From contig NZ_JASZYF010000018.1 of the NCBI RefSeq assembly GCF_030317115.1, forward strand, positions 1 to 64,000: a DNA stretch of 64,000 nt. Reading direction: 5' to 3'. The translations under genes were made by a program, and so were the position numbers. This document shows positions 1 through 10,762 of the stretch, piece after piece. Under the pieces are notes generated by a model that was given only the letters and a program-made list of their open reading frames with translations, had not been told where the DNA came from and did not search any database. Source of the DNA: Variovorax gracilis (lineage in GTDB: Bacteria > Pseudomonadota > Gammaproteobacteria > Burkholderiales > Burkholderiaceae_C). The number at the start of each line of letters is the position of its first letter. The first letter of the stretch is position 1.

Positions 1-110
1 TACCACCGGTTGTCGTAGTACTGATCCGCTGCGAAGGTGGTCTGCGCAAGGCAGGCGCCATACGGGAGGACAAGCGCGCAGCAAGCTGCAAGGGTGCGTC
101 GGTCGAACAT
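1..110 (-). CDS. N-terminus of an exported protein (gene runs off the left edge)
   Basis: Only the first 36 codons are inside the window. The ATG at 110 has a strong AGGAGG ribosome binding site 5 bases upstream. The translation begins MFDRRTLAACCALVLPYGAC, a basic start followed by a hydrophobic stretch, then LAQTTFAADQYYDNRWY. This looks like a Sec signal peptide with cleavage after AQT or FAA. The Cys at residue 20 is not in a clean lipobox, so a soluble periplasmic or outer-membrane product is more likely than a lipoprotein. The mature sequence is too short to assign a family. Confidence 0.6.
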   Translation of the reverse strand, partial: MFDRRTLAACCALVLPYGACLAQTTFAADQYYDNRW

Positions 111-610
111 GGAACCCTCCTCACGGAGTAATTGAAGGGGCCAGTGTTGGTGGCAGCTTCAATCGACGCCAATAAGCCGAAAGACAGATGGGGCGAAGCG
201 CAAATCGGCGTATATGCAAGGGGGCCTGACCCCTCATTCGCGGACGGAATGGGGCTTGATTTTCAAGAGAAATCCCCCTGCATCGGGATGTGCTGTCCGC
301 GAGTTCGGGTCAACTTTTCAGCGGCGTGCGTGATGCTTGCAGGGCAACCTTCAGTTTCAATTTTCAGCGCAAGTGGCGCGCCGGCAACGTCGAGACGAGG
401 CCCGACGGCTCGTGGCCGGCCTCTCGGGCACGGAGCCGTACCACCCCCCTTCTGCGGTCGGCATTGGCAATCACCGCGGCGCGGTCGGTGCCGCTGCCTG
501 AAGGCAGGTGCCCGGTTCCGACACCCGTCGACGAAGGCGGGGGAGGGCGGGGGAGGGCAGAGTATCTGCAAATACAAGAACAAATCTTCAATTTGCACGA
601 GCTCGGTAGA
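111..610. other. 500-bp non-coding stretch before the ATPase gene
   Basis: I see no convincing gene here. The open frames through it have compositions unlike proteins, and none has a ribosome binding site. It carries the leader of the leftward gene, a weak hairpin around 220-235 (AGGGG/CCCCT stem), and a G-run cluster at 539-557. The stretch from about 558 to 610 is locally AT-rich and is the likeliest promoter location for the ATPase gene. Confidence 0.4.
539..557 (+). other. Four-run G-quadruplex-capable motif
   Basis: The sequence is two copies of GGGGGAGGG separated by one C. It gives four G-runs of at least three with one-base loops, on the coding strand about 55 bases before the ATPase start codon. 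Such short-loop motifs are compatible with a stable parallel quadruplex. Whether it forms or matters is inference. Confidence 0.45.
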
Positions 611-1783
611 ATGACCTTCATGATTCCTCGCGACGTCGCGCCACTCGCCGCCGACCTGGCGCGCCAGTATCCAGTCTTGACGCTGACCGGTCCGCGCCAG
701 AGTGGCAAGACGACGCTGTGCCGCAGCCTCTTCCCCGACAAGCCCTACGTGACGCTCGAAGATCCCGACACGAGGCGTTTCGCTGATGAAGATCCGCGCG
801 GCTTCTTGAAGGGCATTGAAGGGGGCGCCATCGTCGACGAGATTCAGCGTGCGCCGCAGATCCCCTCCTACCTTCAGGCGATGGTGGATGCCGACCCGAC
901 CCCGGGGCGATTCATCCTGACGGGCAGCCAGCAGTTCGAGCTCATGTCCCAGGTGAGTCAGTCGCTGGCCGGCCGCACGGCCGTGTTGCGACTGCTGCCC
1001 TTCTCCCTGGCCGAGGTCGCTCGCCTGCATCCGGTGCCGCCACTGGCGCAAACGCTGCTCACGGGCTTCTACCCGCGCATTCATGACCGCGGCCTCGACC
1101 CCTCGCAGGCGCTCGGCGACTACTTCACCACTTACGTGGAGCGTGACCTGCGCCAGTTGGCTGCCGTTCATGACCTGCAGCGCTTCGAACGCTTCGTACG
1201 GCTGTGCGCCGGGCGCGTCGGTCAGCTGGTCAATCTCACGAGTCTCGGCAACGATGCTGGCGTTTCGCACGCCACCGCCCGCGCGTGGCTCGACCTGCTC
1301 CAGACAAGCTACATCGTGCACGTGCTGCCGCCCTGGTTCACCAACACGTCGAAGCGGCTCGTGAAGAGCCCCAAGCTGTACTTTTGCGATGTGGGTCTGG
1401 CCTGCTGGCTGCTGGGCTTGCGCAGCGCCGATCAGGTGGCGCGCGACCCGCTGTTCGGCAGCTTGTTCGAGAACCTGGTGATCATGGAAGCCCTCAAGAC
1501 CCGATTCAATCAGGGCGAGTCAGCGCAGATGTACTTCTTCCGGGACGCGACAGGCAACGAAGTCGACCTGCTGATTCCCTCGGGACGGAAGCTCCGCGCC
1601 GTGGAGATCAAGGCCGGCGCAACGGTGAACCCCGATTACTTTCGCGGCCTTCGCAGCTTCGCGGCTGCCTTCCCCAATGCGCTGGAAGGCGGCAGCGTCG
1701 TCTATGGCGGCGACACTGACCAGGCACGAAGCGACTGGCCGGTGATCGGCTGGCAACGCCTGCAGCATCCGCCGGCGCGCTGA
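611..1783 (+). CDS. ATP-binding protein of the DUF4143 AAA family
   Basis: 390 residues if started at ATG 611 (ATG 620 is also possible; neither has a good ribosome binding site). Walker A is GPRQSGKTT at about residues 25-33, followed by LEDPD and the Walker B region GGAIVDEIQRAP near 75. Sensor-like LTGSQQFELM is near 100. The C-terminal half has the DUF4143 pattern, ending in an NEVDLLI...VEIKAG nuclease-like fold remnant (E/D-xn-ExK). Members of this family are widespread stand-alone ATPases of uncertain role, sometimes considered toxin-like or helicase-associated. No partner gene is adjacent. The long open frame upstream (290-610) looks non-coding and was left out. Confidence 0.85.
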   Translation: MTFMIPRDVAPLAADLARQYPVLTLTGPRQSGKTTLCRSLFPDKPYVTLEDPDTRRFADEDPRGFLKGIEGGAIVDEIQRAPQIPSYLQAMVDADPTPGRFILTGSQQFELMSQVSQSLAGRTAVLRLLPFSLAEVARLHPVPPLAQTLLTGFYPRIHDRGLDPSQALGDYFTTYVERDLRQLAAVHDLQRFERFVRLCAGRVGQLVNLTSLGNDAGVSHATARAWLDLLQTSYIVHVLPPWFTNTSKRLVKSPKLYFCDVGLACWLLGLRSADQVARDPLFGSLFENLVIMEALKTRFNQGESAQMYFFRDATGNEVDLLIPSGRKLRAVEIKAGATVNPDYFRGLRSFAAAFPNALEGGSVVYGGDTDQARSDWPVIGWQRLQHPPAR

Positions 1784-2055
1784 GCTTCGAGTGCGTTCGC
1801 GCAAGCAATCCACTCTCGTCGACTGCAGATCGGGGCAACCGCTGACCATCGAATTGCGCCGGGACCGCAATGACGTCGCGAAGCAGCCTGCGGCGTCCTG
1901 GCTAGTCCCTGAGTCAGAACGTCGGTATGCCGTGACTTGAGATTTTCTCAATCGATCGCTGCGAAAAAGTGCTTTGACCCTCTTGCCATGCGATGGGACG
2001 ATCCGTTCCGAACTGGCCCTCGCGCCGATGGCACTGAAGTACACGGGAACAAGCA

Positions 2056-3246
2056 ATGATCACGTCAGAAGACAAGGGCTTCCGATACCGTTTCTCCGGT
2101 CACGAACGGGTCGTGCACGATGTGAGCGCGCATGAAGCACTTCCCGCCCTGATGAACTGGTTCGGATACCGGCGCGCTTTCTTTGTCTGTTCCAGGACGT
2201 TGAACACCCGGACCGATGTCATCCGCAAGATCACTGGGGCCATCGGCGACAAGTTCGTCGGGCTCACCGACGAGGTCGGGGAACACTCGCCGCTCGCCAA
2301 TGTCCTGAAGGCCGCCCTGCACGCCAGGGAAGCCGAGGCGGACGTGATCGTCGCGATCGGCGGAGGCTCGGTGATGGACATGTGCAAGGCCATGCAGTTG
2401 TGCATCTCCGAGAATGTGTTCGATCGTGCGGGCCTGCTGAAGCTCCAGATGAAGATGTCCGATGACGGCACCGAGATGCTTTCGACATCCCGTGCGAGGC
2501 CCCTCATCCGGCAGATTGCGATTCCCACGACGCTGGCCACCTCGGAGTGGACACCTGTCAGCACGCCGATCGACGACGAGACCCATCTGAAGGCCCGCTT
2601 CGTCGTGCCGGAAGGCGCGCCTCGCGGCGTCATCTATGACGCCACACTGTTGAGGCAGACGCCGCTCGGTCTGCTCCTCTCGACCGGCATACGCGGCCTG
2701 GACCATGCCATCAACACCGCTTGCTCGGCGTCGCCCCATCCGCTCGCCAGCCTGCTCGCGGAGAAGGCGATTCAGCTCTACGTCGACAACCTTCCCAGGC
2801 TGAAAGATCACTCCGACCTCCAGGCCTTCACCGACTGCCAACTCGCCACCTGGTACACGGGGATGGGCCAGATGTCGGTGCCGCACGGCTTCAGCCATTG
2901 GATGGTCCACATCGTCGGACCGCTCGGCTCGGTGGCGCACAGCGACGCTGCGTGCGTCCTGATGCTTGCGCAGGCGAAGTGGCTCGAAGGGTACGCCACG
3001 GTGCAGCACGATCGGGTCCTCAAGCTTTTGGGACGAAGCGGTCCGTTTCACAAGGTGCTCGCGGAATTGCTCACTCGGCTCGACATGCCCACCACGCTCG
3101 ATGACCTCGGCCTGTCGGAGCAACAGGTCGAAGGTTTCATCCAGCCAGCGCTCGACCACCCGCAAGTCACGCTGAACAACATCCGGCCCATCCTGACCGC
3201 TGACGATGTCAGGCAGGTCCTGGGTCTCGCCTGTTCCGCGCGGTAG
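2056..3246 (+). CDS. Iron-containing alcohol dehydrogenase / maleylacetate reductase-like
   Basis: 396 residues, the usual length for group III Fe-dependent alcohol dehydrogenases. The NAD(P)-binding glycine motif is IAIGGGSVMD (about residues 98-107), followed by AIPTTLATSEWTP. The metal region has HGFSHWMVH near 277 and a further His in GSVAHSDAA, matching three His ligands. The usual Asp ligand four residues before the first-block His (GLDHAIN) appears to be replaced by Arg, as judged by eye. Maleylacetate reductases also lack that Asp. It probably reduces or oxidises a small alcohol or keto acid with NAD(P)H; the substrate is unknown. A Bug receptor gene follows 41 bases downstream and may be co-transcribed. 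Confidence 0.85.
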   Translation: MITSEDKGFRYRFSGHERVVHDVSAHEALPALMNWFGYRRAFFVCSRTLNTRTDVIRKITGAIGDKFVGLTDEVGEHSPLANVLKAALHAREAEADVIVAIGGGSVMDMCKAMQLCISENVFDRAGLLKLQMKMSDDGTEMLSTSRARPLIRQIAIPTTLATSEWTPVSTPIDDETHLKARFVVPEGAPRGVIYDATLLRQTPLGLLLSTGIRGLDHAINTACSASPHPLASLLAEKAIQLYVDNLPRLKDHSDLQAFTDCQLATWYTGMGQMSVPHGFSHWMVHIVGPLGSVAHSDAACVLMLAQAKWLEGYATVQHDRVLKLLGRSGPFHKVLAELLTRLDMPTTLDDLGLSEQQVEGFIQPALDHPQVTLNNIRPILTADDVRQVLGLACSAR

Positions 3247-3287
3247 CTGCTGCTACCGACCGCCCAGAACCACACCAGAGACACGAC

Positions 3288-4259
3288 ATGACGCTCGATC
3301 GCCTCGCCGCGCTGGCGCTGACATTGCTGGCCGCCATGGCCTGTCCCGCTGTCGCGGACGACAAGTATCCGGGCAAGGCCGTGACCGTGGTGGTCCCGCA
3401 AGTCGCGGGTGGTGCCAACGATGCCATCGCACGCATCGTGGCTCAGAAACTCGCGGAGTCGACCGGCCAGCCGTTCATCATCGACAACCGCCCTGGCGCG
3501 GGCGGCAATATCGGCACGGCGTTCGCCGCGAAGTCCAGGGCCGACGGCTACACCCTGCTGCTGACCGTCGACAGCGCATACGTCATCAATCCGGCGCTCT
3601 ACAAGAGTACGGGCTTTGATCCCATCAAGGACTTCGTGCCGATCGCGACCGTAGCGACGGCAGGCTATGTGCTGGTTGCGAACAACAGCTTTCCACCGAA
3701 CAACGTCGGCGAATTGATCGCGGCGGCCAAGGCCCAGCCCGGAAAGATCGCCATCGGGTCGGCCGGCAACGGCACGCTCAACCATCTCTTCGGGGAAATG
3801 CTGGGCAAGGCCGCCGGCATCCAGATGATGCACGTCCCCTACAAGGGCGCCTCCGCGGCGGTGACCGATCTTGTCGGTGGGCAGGTGCAGGTATCCGTGC
3901 AGAGCCTGCCCTCGTCACTGCCGTTCATCAAGGCCAGGAAACTCAAGGTGCTGGGCGTGGTCAATGAAAGGCGCGTGTCCTTGCTGCCCGATGTGCCAAC
4001 CATCGGCGAGACGATCAAGGGCCTCGGCGCAACGCCCTGGTACGGCCTGCTGGCGCCGGCCGGATCTCCGAAGGAGGTCGTCTCGCAGTTGCAGGCGCAC
4101 TTGGCCAAGGTGCTGAACTCGCCCGAGCTGCGCGAGAAACTGGCCATGCTCGGTTGCGAACCCTACGTGGGCACACCCGAGGAATTTGCCGCAAGGATCA
4201 GGAGCGACCTGCCCCGGTGGGCCAGCGTCGTCAAGGATGCCGGGGTCACGGTCGACTGA
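3288..4259 (+). CDS. Bug/TctC-family periplasmic substrate-binding receptor
   Basis: 323 residues with a clear signal peptide (hydrophobic MTLDRLAALALTLLAAMACP, cleavage near AVA-DD). The family marks are VPQVAGGANDAIAR, IDNRPGAGGNIG, ADGYTLLL, and VPYKGASAAVTDLVGGQV near residue 183. These periplasmic proteins capture small carboxylates and normally feed TctAB membrane subunits, but no tctAB genes are in this window. It follows the iron-type dehydrogenase closely, so they may share an operon. The ligand cannot be told from sequence. Confidence 0.9.
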   Translation: MTLDRLAALALTLLAAMACPAVADDKYPGKAVTVVVPQVAGGANDAIARIVAQKLAESTGQPFIIDNRPGAGGNIGTAFAAKSRADGYTLLLTVDSAYVINPALYKSTGFDPIKDFVPIATVATAGYVLVANNSFPPNNVGELIAAAKAQPGKIAIGSAGNGTLNHLFGEMLGKAAGIQMMHVPYKGASAAVTDLVGGQVQVSVQSLPSSLPFIKARKLKVLGVVNERRVSLLPDVPTIGETIKGLGATPWYGLLAPAGSPKEVVSQLQAHLAKVLNSPELREKLAMLGCEPYVGTPEEFAARIRSDLPRWASVVKDAGVTVD

Positions 4260-4318
4260 AGAGAACCGCCCCAGGGACCGGGCGTCGGGCGAAGACGGCT
4301 GATTCAATCTGCATCACT

Positions 4319-4335
4319 TGCTCCGTTTCGACACA
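4319..4335. promoter_or_regulatory. Candidate activator site (17-bp dyad) upstream of exaC
   Basis: On the minus strand this reads TGTGTCGAAACGGAGCA, an imperfect inverted repeat with a 5-base spacer. By eye it matches about 12 of 17 positions of the dyad at 7973-7989 (TGTACC-N5-GGAACA). It lies about 99 bases upstream of a sigma-54 promoter, a normal distance for an enhancer-type activator site. It is the weakest of the four copies. Confidence 0.45.
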
Positions 4336-4433
4336 GCATCGGCGCCATGACTGTCATGCGGCGTCGGCGCACGACGGCTGCAAATCCTTTTGGCGACAAC
4401 CACTTGCGCGTGCTGGCACACGATGGCATGGGT

Positions 4434-4449
4434 TGGCCCACCGATTGCG
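4434..4449 (+). promoter_or_regulatory. Sigma-54 (-24/-12) promoter of exaC
   Basis: TGGCCCACCGATTGCG matches the consensus TGGCAC-N5-TTGC with the diagnostic GG-N10-GC spacing. Transcription would start near 4460, leaving a leader of about 35 bases before the ATG at 4496. This placement and the upstream dyad fit control by the AcoR-type activator encoded at 8050. Confidence 0.7.
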
Positions 4450-4495
4450 AATCAGTTCATGCGATTCCTTCCTCAACTTCAACGGAGATGAATTC

Positions 4496-6016
<1,521 letters not shown>

Positions 6017-6027
6017 TCGAGACCGGC

Positions 6028-6435
6028 ATGCCGTCCGACGCGCCAGCCCTTGAAACGGCTCCGGTCGTTGTGAGCCGCGTGTCCGTCACGGCGGCGGCGC
6101 AGGCGCTCATCGAGCGCCTGCGCGCGGAGCATGGCCCGTTGATGTTCCATCAGTCGGGTGGCTGCTGCGATGGCAGCGCGCCGATGTGCTTTGCGCTGGG
6201 CGAGTTCATCACAGGCGATGCCGACATCTGCCTGGGCGAGATTGCGCAGACGCCGTTCTACATGAGCCGATAGCAGTTCGAGTACTGGGAGCACACGCAC
6301 CTGATCATCGACGCGGTGCCGGGCAACGGCGGGATGTTTTCACTGGAACGTCCGACCGGATTGCGCTTCCTCACGCGATCGCGCCTGTACGACGACGCGG
6401 AGTGGCAAGCGCTGGTGGCGCAGGGCCGGCCCTAG
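6028..6435 (+). pseudogene. DUF779 protein interrupted by an in-frame TAG
   Basis: Reading starts at ATG 6028, 12 bases after the aldehyde dehydrogenase stop. The first 81 codons give a normal DUF779 protein, including FHQSGGCCDGSAPMC. They then hit TAG at 6271-6273. In the same frame the family sequence continues (QFEYWEHTHLIIDAVPG, then GGMFSLERPTGLRFL) to a natural TAG at 6433. DUF779 proteins normally carry the stretch after FYMS without interruption, so this is a nonsense mutation, a sequencing error, or less likely a readthrough site. The residue composition after the stop is still good, so the lesion is recent. Confidence 0.8.
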
Positions 6436-6451
6436 CCGGCCCCTGTGGCGT

Positions 6452-7294
6452 TCAGGGCGTTTGCCAGGCGACGTTGGCGCCGTCGAACATCTCGCGCATG
6501 CGGCCGCTGCTCACCAGATCATTGACTCCGGCTTGCAGTGCCTGGGCCAGGTCGGTCGCGTCCTTTTTCACCGCCAACCCCACCGCCCAGCCGTTTCGCT
6601 GGGCACGCGGCGACGGGATTGGCGCGATCGCGAACCGCGCATCGCCGCGCAACACCGATTCCATTTCCGACGCAAGTCCTGCGGCGGCCGCCACCTCGCC
6701 CCGTTGCAAGGCGCGTGCGGCTTCGGCGCCGTCCTTCCATTGCGTGTTGAGCAGGTTGCGATAGGCGCCGCCCTCTGCCCCGATCATGAGCCAGCCCGCC
6801 AGCGTCTGCCCCGGCACCGCGACCTTGGCATCGCCCAATGCCGAGAGCGTGTCGAGTTGCGGCAGCCGGTCGAGTTGCCGCGCCAGCACGACACGCTCTC
6901 GGTAGTACGGCGCGAAGATGTTGGCTTGCGGCGTGTCGTCGATGAGCGGCTTGTCGACCGGCACGTGCATCAACACGTCGGCGGGTCCGAAGCCCAGGTA
7001 GTGGCCGCGCCAGACCATGTTGCGCAGGTCGTCTCCCATGTTCTCGTCGGCGCTGAAGGGCAGCATCGACAGCTTGACGCCCAGCGAGTCCGCCAGCGCC
7101 TGCGCGATGGCGACATCGATGCCCTTGCCGGCGACGTGGAATGGCGGCATGTCCTTGTAGAGCGCCACGATGAGCGTCCCGCGCTCGCGAATGCGGGCCA
7201 GCGAGGCAGCGCCCGATGGCAGCGACGCGCCCGCGAGGCTTGCGACGCCGAGCCAGCGCAGGCAGTCGCGGCGCGACAGGTTCTTGTGATTCAT
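6452..7294 (-). CDS. Periplasmic binding protein of the quinoprotein-dehydrogenase-associated (MxaJ-like) type
   Basis: 280 residues. The N-terminus has a twin-arginine-like stretch SRRDCLRWLGVASLAGASLP, so export is expected. The body is a family 3 solute-binding fold (RERGTLIVALYKDMPPFH, GIDVAIAQALADSLG, PADVLMHVPVDKP). The DMPP and VDK features recall the MxaJ/XoxJ proteins that accompany PQQ alcohol dehydrogenases and assist enzyme maturation. It starts 9 bases after the cytochrome gene stop and belongs to the same operon, driven by the sigma-54 promoter at 7853-7868. A plain amino acid receptor is the alternative, but no ABC permease is nearby. Confidence 0.8.
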   Translation of the reverse strand: MNHKNLSRRDCLRWLGVASLAGASLPSGAASLARIRERGTLIVALYKDMPPFHVAGKGIDVAIAQALADSLGVKLSMLPFSADENMGDDLRNMVWRGHYLGFGPADVLMHVPVDKPLIDDTPQANIFAPYYRERVVLARQLDRLPQLDTLSALGDAKVAVPGQTLAGWLMIGAEGGAYRNLLNTQWKDGAEAARALQRGEVAAAAGLASEMESVLRGDARFAIAPIPSPRAQRNGWAVGLAVKKDATDLAQALQAGVNDLVSSGRMREMFDGANVAWQTP

Positions 7295-7303
7295 GCGGTG
7301 CTC

Positions 7304-7810
7304 CTACATCGGCTTGTCGCGGCGGGTCTCCAGGTACGCCTTGATCGACCAGATCGCCTCCTGGCTCATCGTGCCCTCGAACGGCGGCATGTACACCGCG
7401 CCGTTGCGCGTGCGGCCGTGGCGCACGGTGGTCAGGAAGTAGTCGTCCATTTCCTTGACGCAGGCGGTCTTCTTCGCGGCGTCCTTCAGTGCGGCGCAAT
7501 CGTTGTCGATCTTGCGCAGGTCGGGCGCAATGCCGCCGGAAATGGCCTCGATGCCGTGGCAACGCGCGCAATTCTGGTTGTAGGCGGACGTGCCGATCTT
7601 GATGGCCGACGCATTGCCGCGGTAAGGGTTCTCGGGTTTCCAGTCCTTGCCCAGGGACCCCAGCGCGGAAGTGTCCACCGCTTGCGGTGTCACGTCGCCG
7701 TGCGACCAGGCCAGCGTGGCGCCGCCTATGCAGGCCGCCGCGGCGAGCAGGACGCCCATCTTCCGGACGGCGCCGGCCCGCAGTGCTCTCGGACGCTTCA
7801 GGTTGTTCAT
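7304..7810 (-). CDS. pedF: c-type cytochrome, PedF-like electron acceptor of quinoprotein dehydrogenase
   Basis: 168 residues with an N-terminal hydrophobic export segment (about residues 16-35) ending ...AWSHG. There is a single haem motif CARCHG near residue 81 and a probable axial Met in YMPPFEGTM near 147. The segment DNDCAALKDAAKKTACVKEMDDYF with its two extra Cys is typical of PedF-type c550 cytochromes. These accept electrons from PQQ alcohol dehydrogenases such as the one at 17690-19489. It is transcribed leftward, divergent from the regulator gene, from a sigma-54 promoter. Confidence 0.85.
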   Translation of the reverse strand: MNNLKRPRALRAGAVRKMGVLLAAAACIGGATLAWSHGDVTPQAVDTSALGSLGKDWKPENPYRGNASAIKIGTSAYNQNCARCHGIEAISGGIAPDLRKIDNDCAALKDAAKKTACVKEMDDYFLTTVRHGRTRNGAVYMPPFEGTMSQEAIWSIKAYLETRRDKPM

Positions 7811-7852
7811 CGTCAGTCTCCGTTCATGTGGAAGTAAACACACGGACGAAAG

Positions 7853-7868
7853 CGCAAACGCCATGCCA
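7853..7868 (-). promoter_or_regulatory. Sigma-54 promoter of the pedF operon
   Basis: The minus strand reads TGGCATGGCGTTTGCG, a near-consensus -24/-12 element with GG-N10-GC spacing. It is almost identical to the element at 19556-19571. Transcription would begin near 7841, about 30 bases before the pedF start codon. Confidence 0.72.
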
Positions 7869-7972
7869 CGCCGAAGATGTTGCAAGCGGGAACAAAAATT
7901 GCGTGAATTGCTCTCTGTGTGGCATCCTTTGCAACGGCCGGCCCGCATGTGACAGAGAGCGTCGATCCCCGG

Positions 7973-7989
7973 TGTACCAGAACGGAACA
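7973..7989. promoter_or_regulatory. Predicted binding site of the AcoR-type activator
   Basis: TGTACCAGAACGGAACA is an inverted repeat (TGTACC / GGAACA) with a 5-base spacer, in the divergent region between pedF and the regulator gene. It is 104 bases upstream of the pedF sigma-54 promoter. The same 17-mer recurs with two mismatches at 10237 and more loosely at 19654 and 4319. Confidence 0.65.
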
Positions 7990-8049
7990 CTGCGGCGAAG
8001 TTTCGAGAACCAGACTACCTGCTCGTCCAGAAGCAGAGGAGACTAATCA

Positions 8050-10161
<2,112 letters not shown>

Positions 10162-10205
10162 ATCGTGCGGGCGTGTCCCGCAAGCCCGGCCTGACCCCGC
10201 TCCAG

Positions 10206-10221
10206 GGGACATTCCTGTCCC
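10206..10221 (+). terminator. Hairpin after the regulator gene
   Basis: GGGACA-TTCC-TGTCCC is a perfect 6-bp stem with a 4-base loop, 44 bases after the regulator stop. An overlapping alternative stem (CCCC-GCTCCA-GGGG) precedes it. There is no T-run, so intrinsic termination is uncertain. Confidence 0.35.
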
Positions 10222-10236
10222 GCCGTCGCACGGCGC

Positions 10237-10253
10237 TGTACCAGACTGGAACA
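10237..10253. promoter_or_regulatory. Predicted activator site upstream of the pqqD operon
   Basis: TGTACCAGACTGGAACA differs from the site at 7973-7989 at only two spacer positions. It sits about 96 bases upstream of the sigma-54-like element at 10349-10364. Confidence 0.65.
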
Positions 10254-10348
10254 CTGCCTGTCGCCAGCTGTGCGCTGCGGGCAGGCTGGAGCGTTCGGCA
10301 TCAGGGCAATCCCTGAGTCTTTTCGCAGGCGTTGCGCCATGGCGCCAC

Positions 10349-10364
10349 GGGCATGCGATTTGCG
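10349..10364 (+). promoter_or_regulatory. Sigma-54-like promoter of the pqqD-NosR-like-apbE operon
   Basis: GGGCATGCGATTTGCG keeps GG-N10-GC and the TTTGC -12 box, but has G for T at the first -24 base. The predicted start point is near 10375. That gives the pqqD-like gene at 10487 a leader of about 110 bases. Confidence 0.58.
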
Positions 10365-10376
10365 GAACGCTGGAAC

Positions 10377-10490
10377 ATGAAAATCACCGAGCACGGACCC
10401 GGCGGCCGTTTCTGCCTTCCGCAAGAGGATGGCCGTCGAGGCCCGTGCACGGGCCCACGCGCCGGCGACGGCTTGGAGATCAGGCTGTGA
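10377..10490 (+). CDS. Possible 37-residue leader ORF overlapping pqqD
   Basis: The ATG at 10377 opens a 37-codon frame. Its TGA overlaps the GTG start of the pqqD-like gene (GTGA), the arrangement used in translational coupling. The product (MKITEHGPGGRFCLPQEDGR...) is not PqqA: it lacks the Glu-x3-Tyr pair. There is no strong ribosome binding site. The predicted sigma-54 start near 10375 would leave almost no leader, so it may be untranslated. Confidence 0.22.
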   Translation: MKITEHGPGGRFCLPQEDGRRGPCTGPRAGDGLEIRL

Positions 10491-10762
10491 TCACGCCAGA
10501 CGCGCGCCCCCGCATGTCGACGCTGTACCGGATGCAGTTCGAGCCGACGCACGACAGCTGGATCCTGCTTTACCCCGAAGGCATGGTGCGGCTGAATGCT
10601 CCGGCCGCCGAGATCCTGCAGCGCTGCGACGGCCGGCGCACCGTGGACGAGATCGTCGCGGAGCTGGAGGTGGCCTTCGCGCACGCGCCCTTGCACGACG
10701 ACGTGGTGGGCTTCCTGAGCCAGGCGGTGCAGTGCGGCTGGCTGCAGCAGGGGAACGCATGA
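10487..10762 (+). CDS. pqqD: PqqD-like peptide-binding chaperone
   Basis: 91 residues from GTG 10487, or 82 from the internal ATG at 10514. The order of motifs is that of PqqD: RMQFEPTHDSWILLYPEGMVRLN, then EILQRCDGRRTVDEIVAEL, then FLSQAVQCGWLQ. PqqD binds the PqqA precursor and presents it to the radical SAM enzyme PqqE; related stand-alone domains serve other RiPP systems. No pqqA, B, C or E is in the window. This copy may supplement a pqq cluster elsewhere or act on another peptide. Its stop overlaps the next start (ATGA). Confidence 0.85.
   Translation: MITPDARPRMSTLYRMQFEPTHDSWILLYPEGMVRLNAPAAEILQRCDGRRTVDEIVAELEVAFAHAPLHDDVVGFLSQAVQCGWLQQGNA

Noticed and set aside
220..235. AGGGG...CCCCT hairpin near the left end, considered as a terminator or part of a dispersed repeat with GCCTGACCCC at about 10189 and CCTGACCCC at about 46196
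   Set aside because: The shared core is only 9-10 bases and could be chance in GC-rich DNA. No consistent flanks were found.
263..1321. 352-codon minus-strand frame opposite the DUF4143 ATPase
   Set aside because: Same shadow effect. The plus strand carries Walker motifs in the right order.
7923..7936. TGGCATCCTTTGCA considered as a sigma-54 promoter for the regulator gene
   Set aside because: The distance between GG and GC is 8 rather than 10 bases, which sigma-54 does not tolerate well.
10377..10490. Small ORF before pqqD considered as PqqA
   Set aside because: It lacks the conserved Glu and Tyr that are joined to form PQQ and has no PqqA-like C-terminus.
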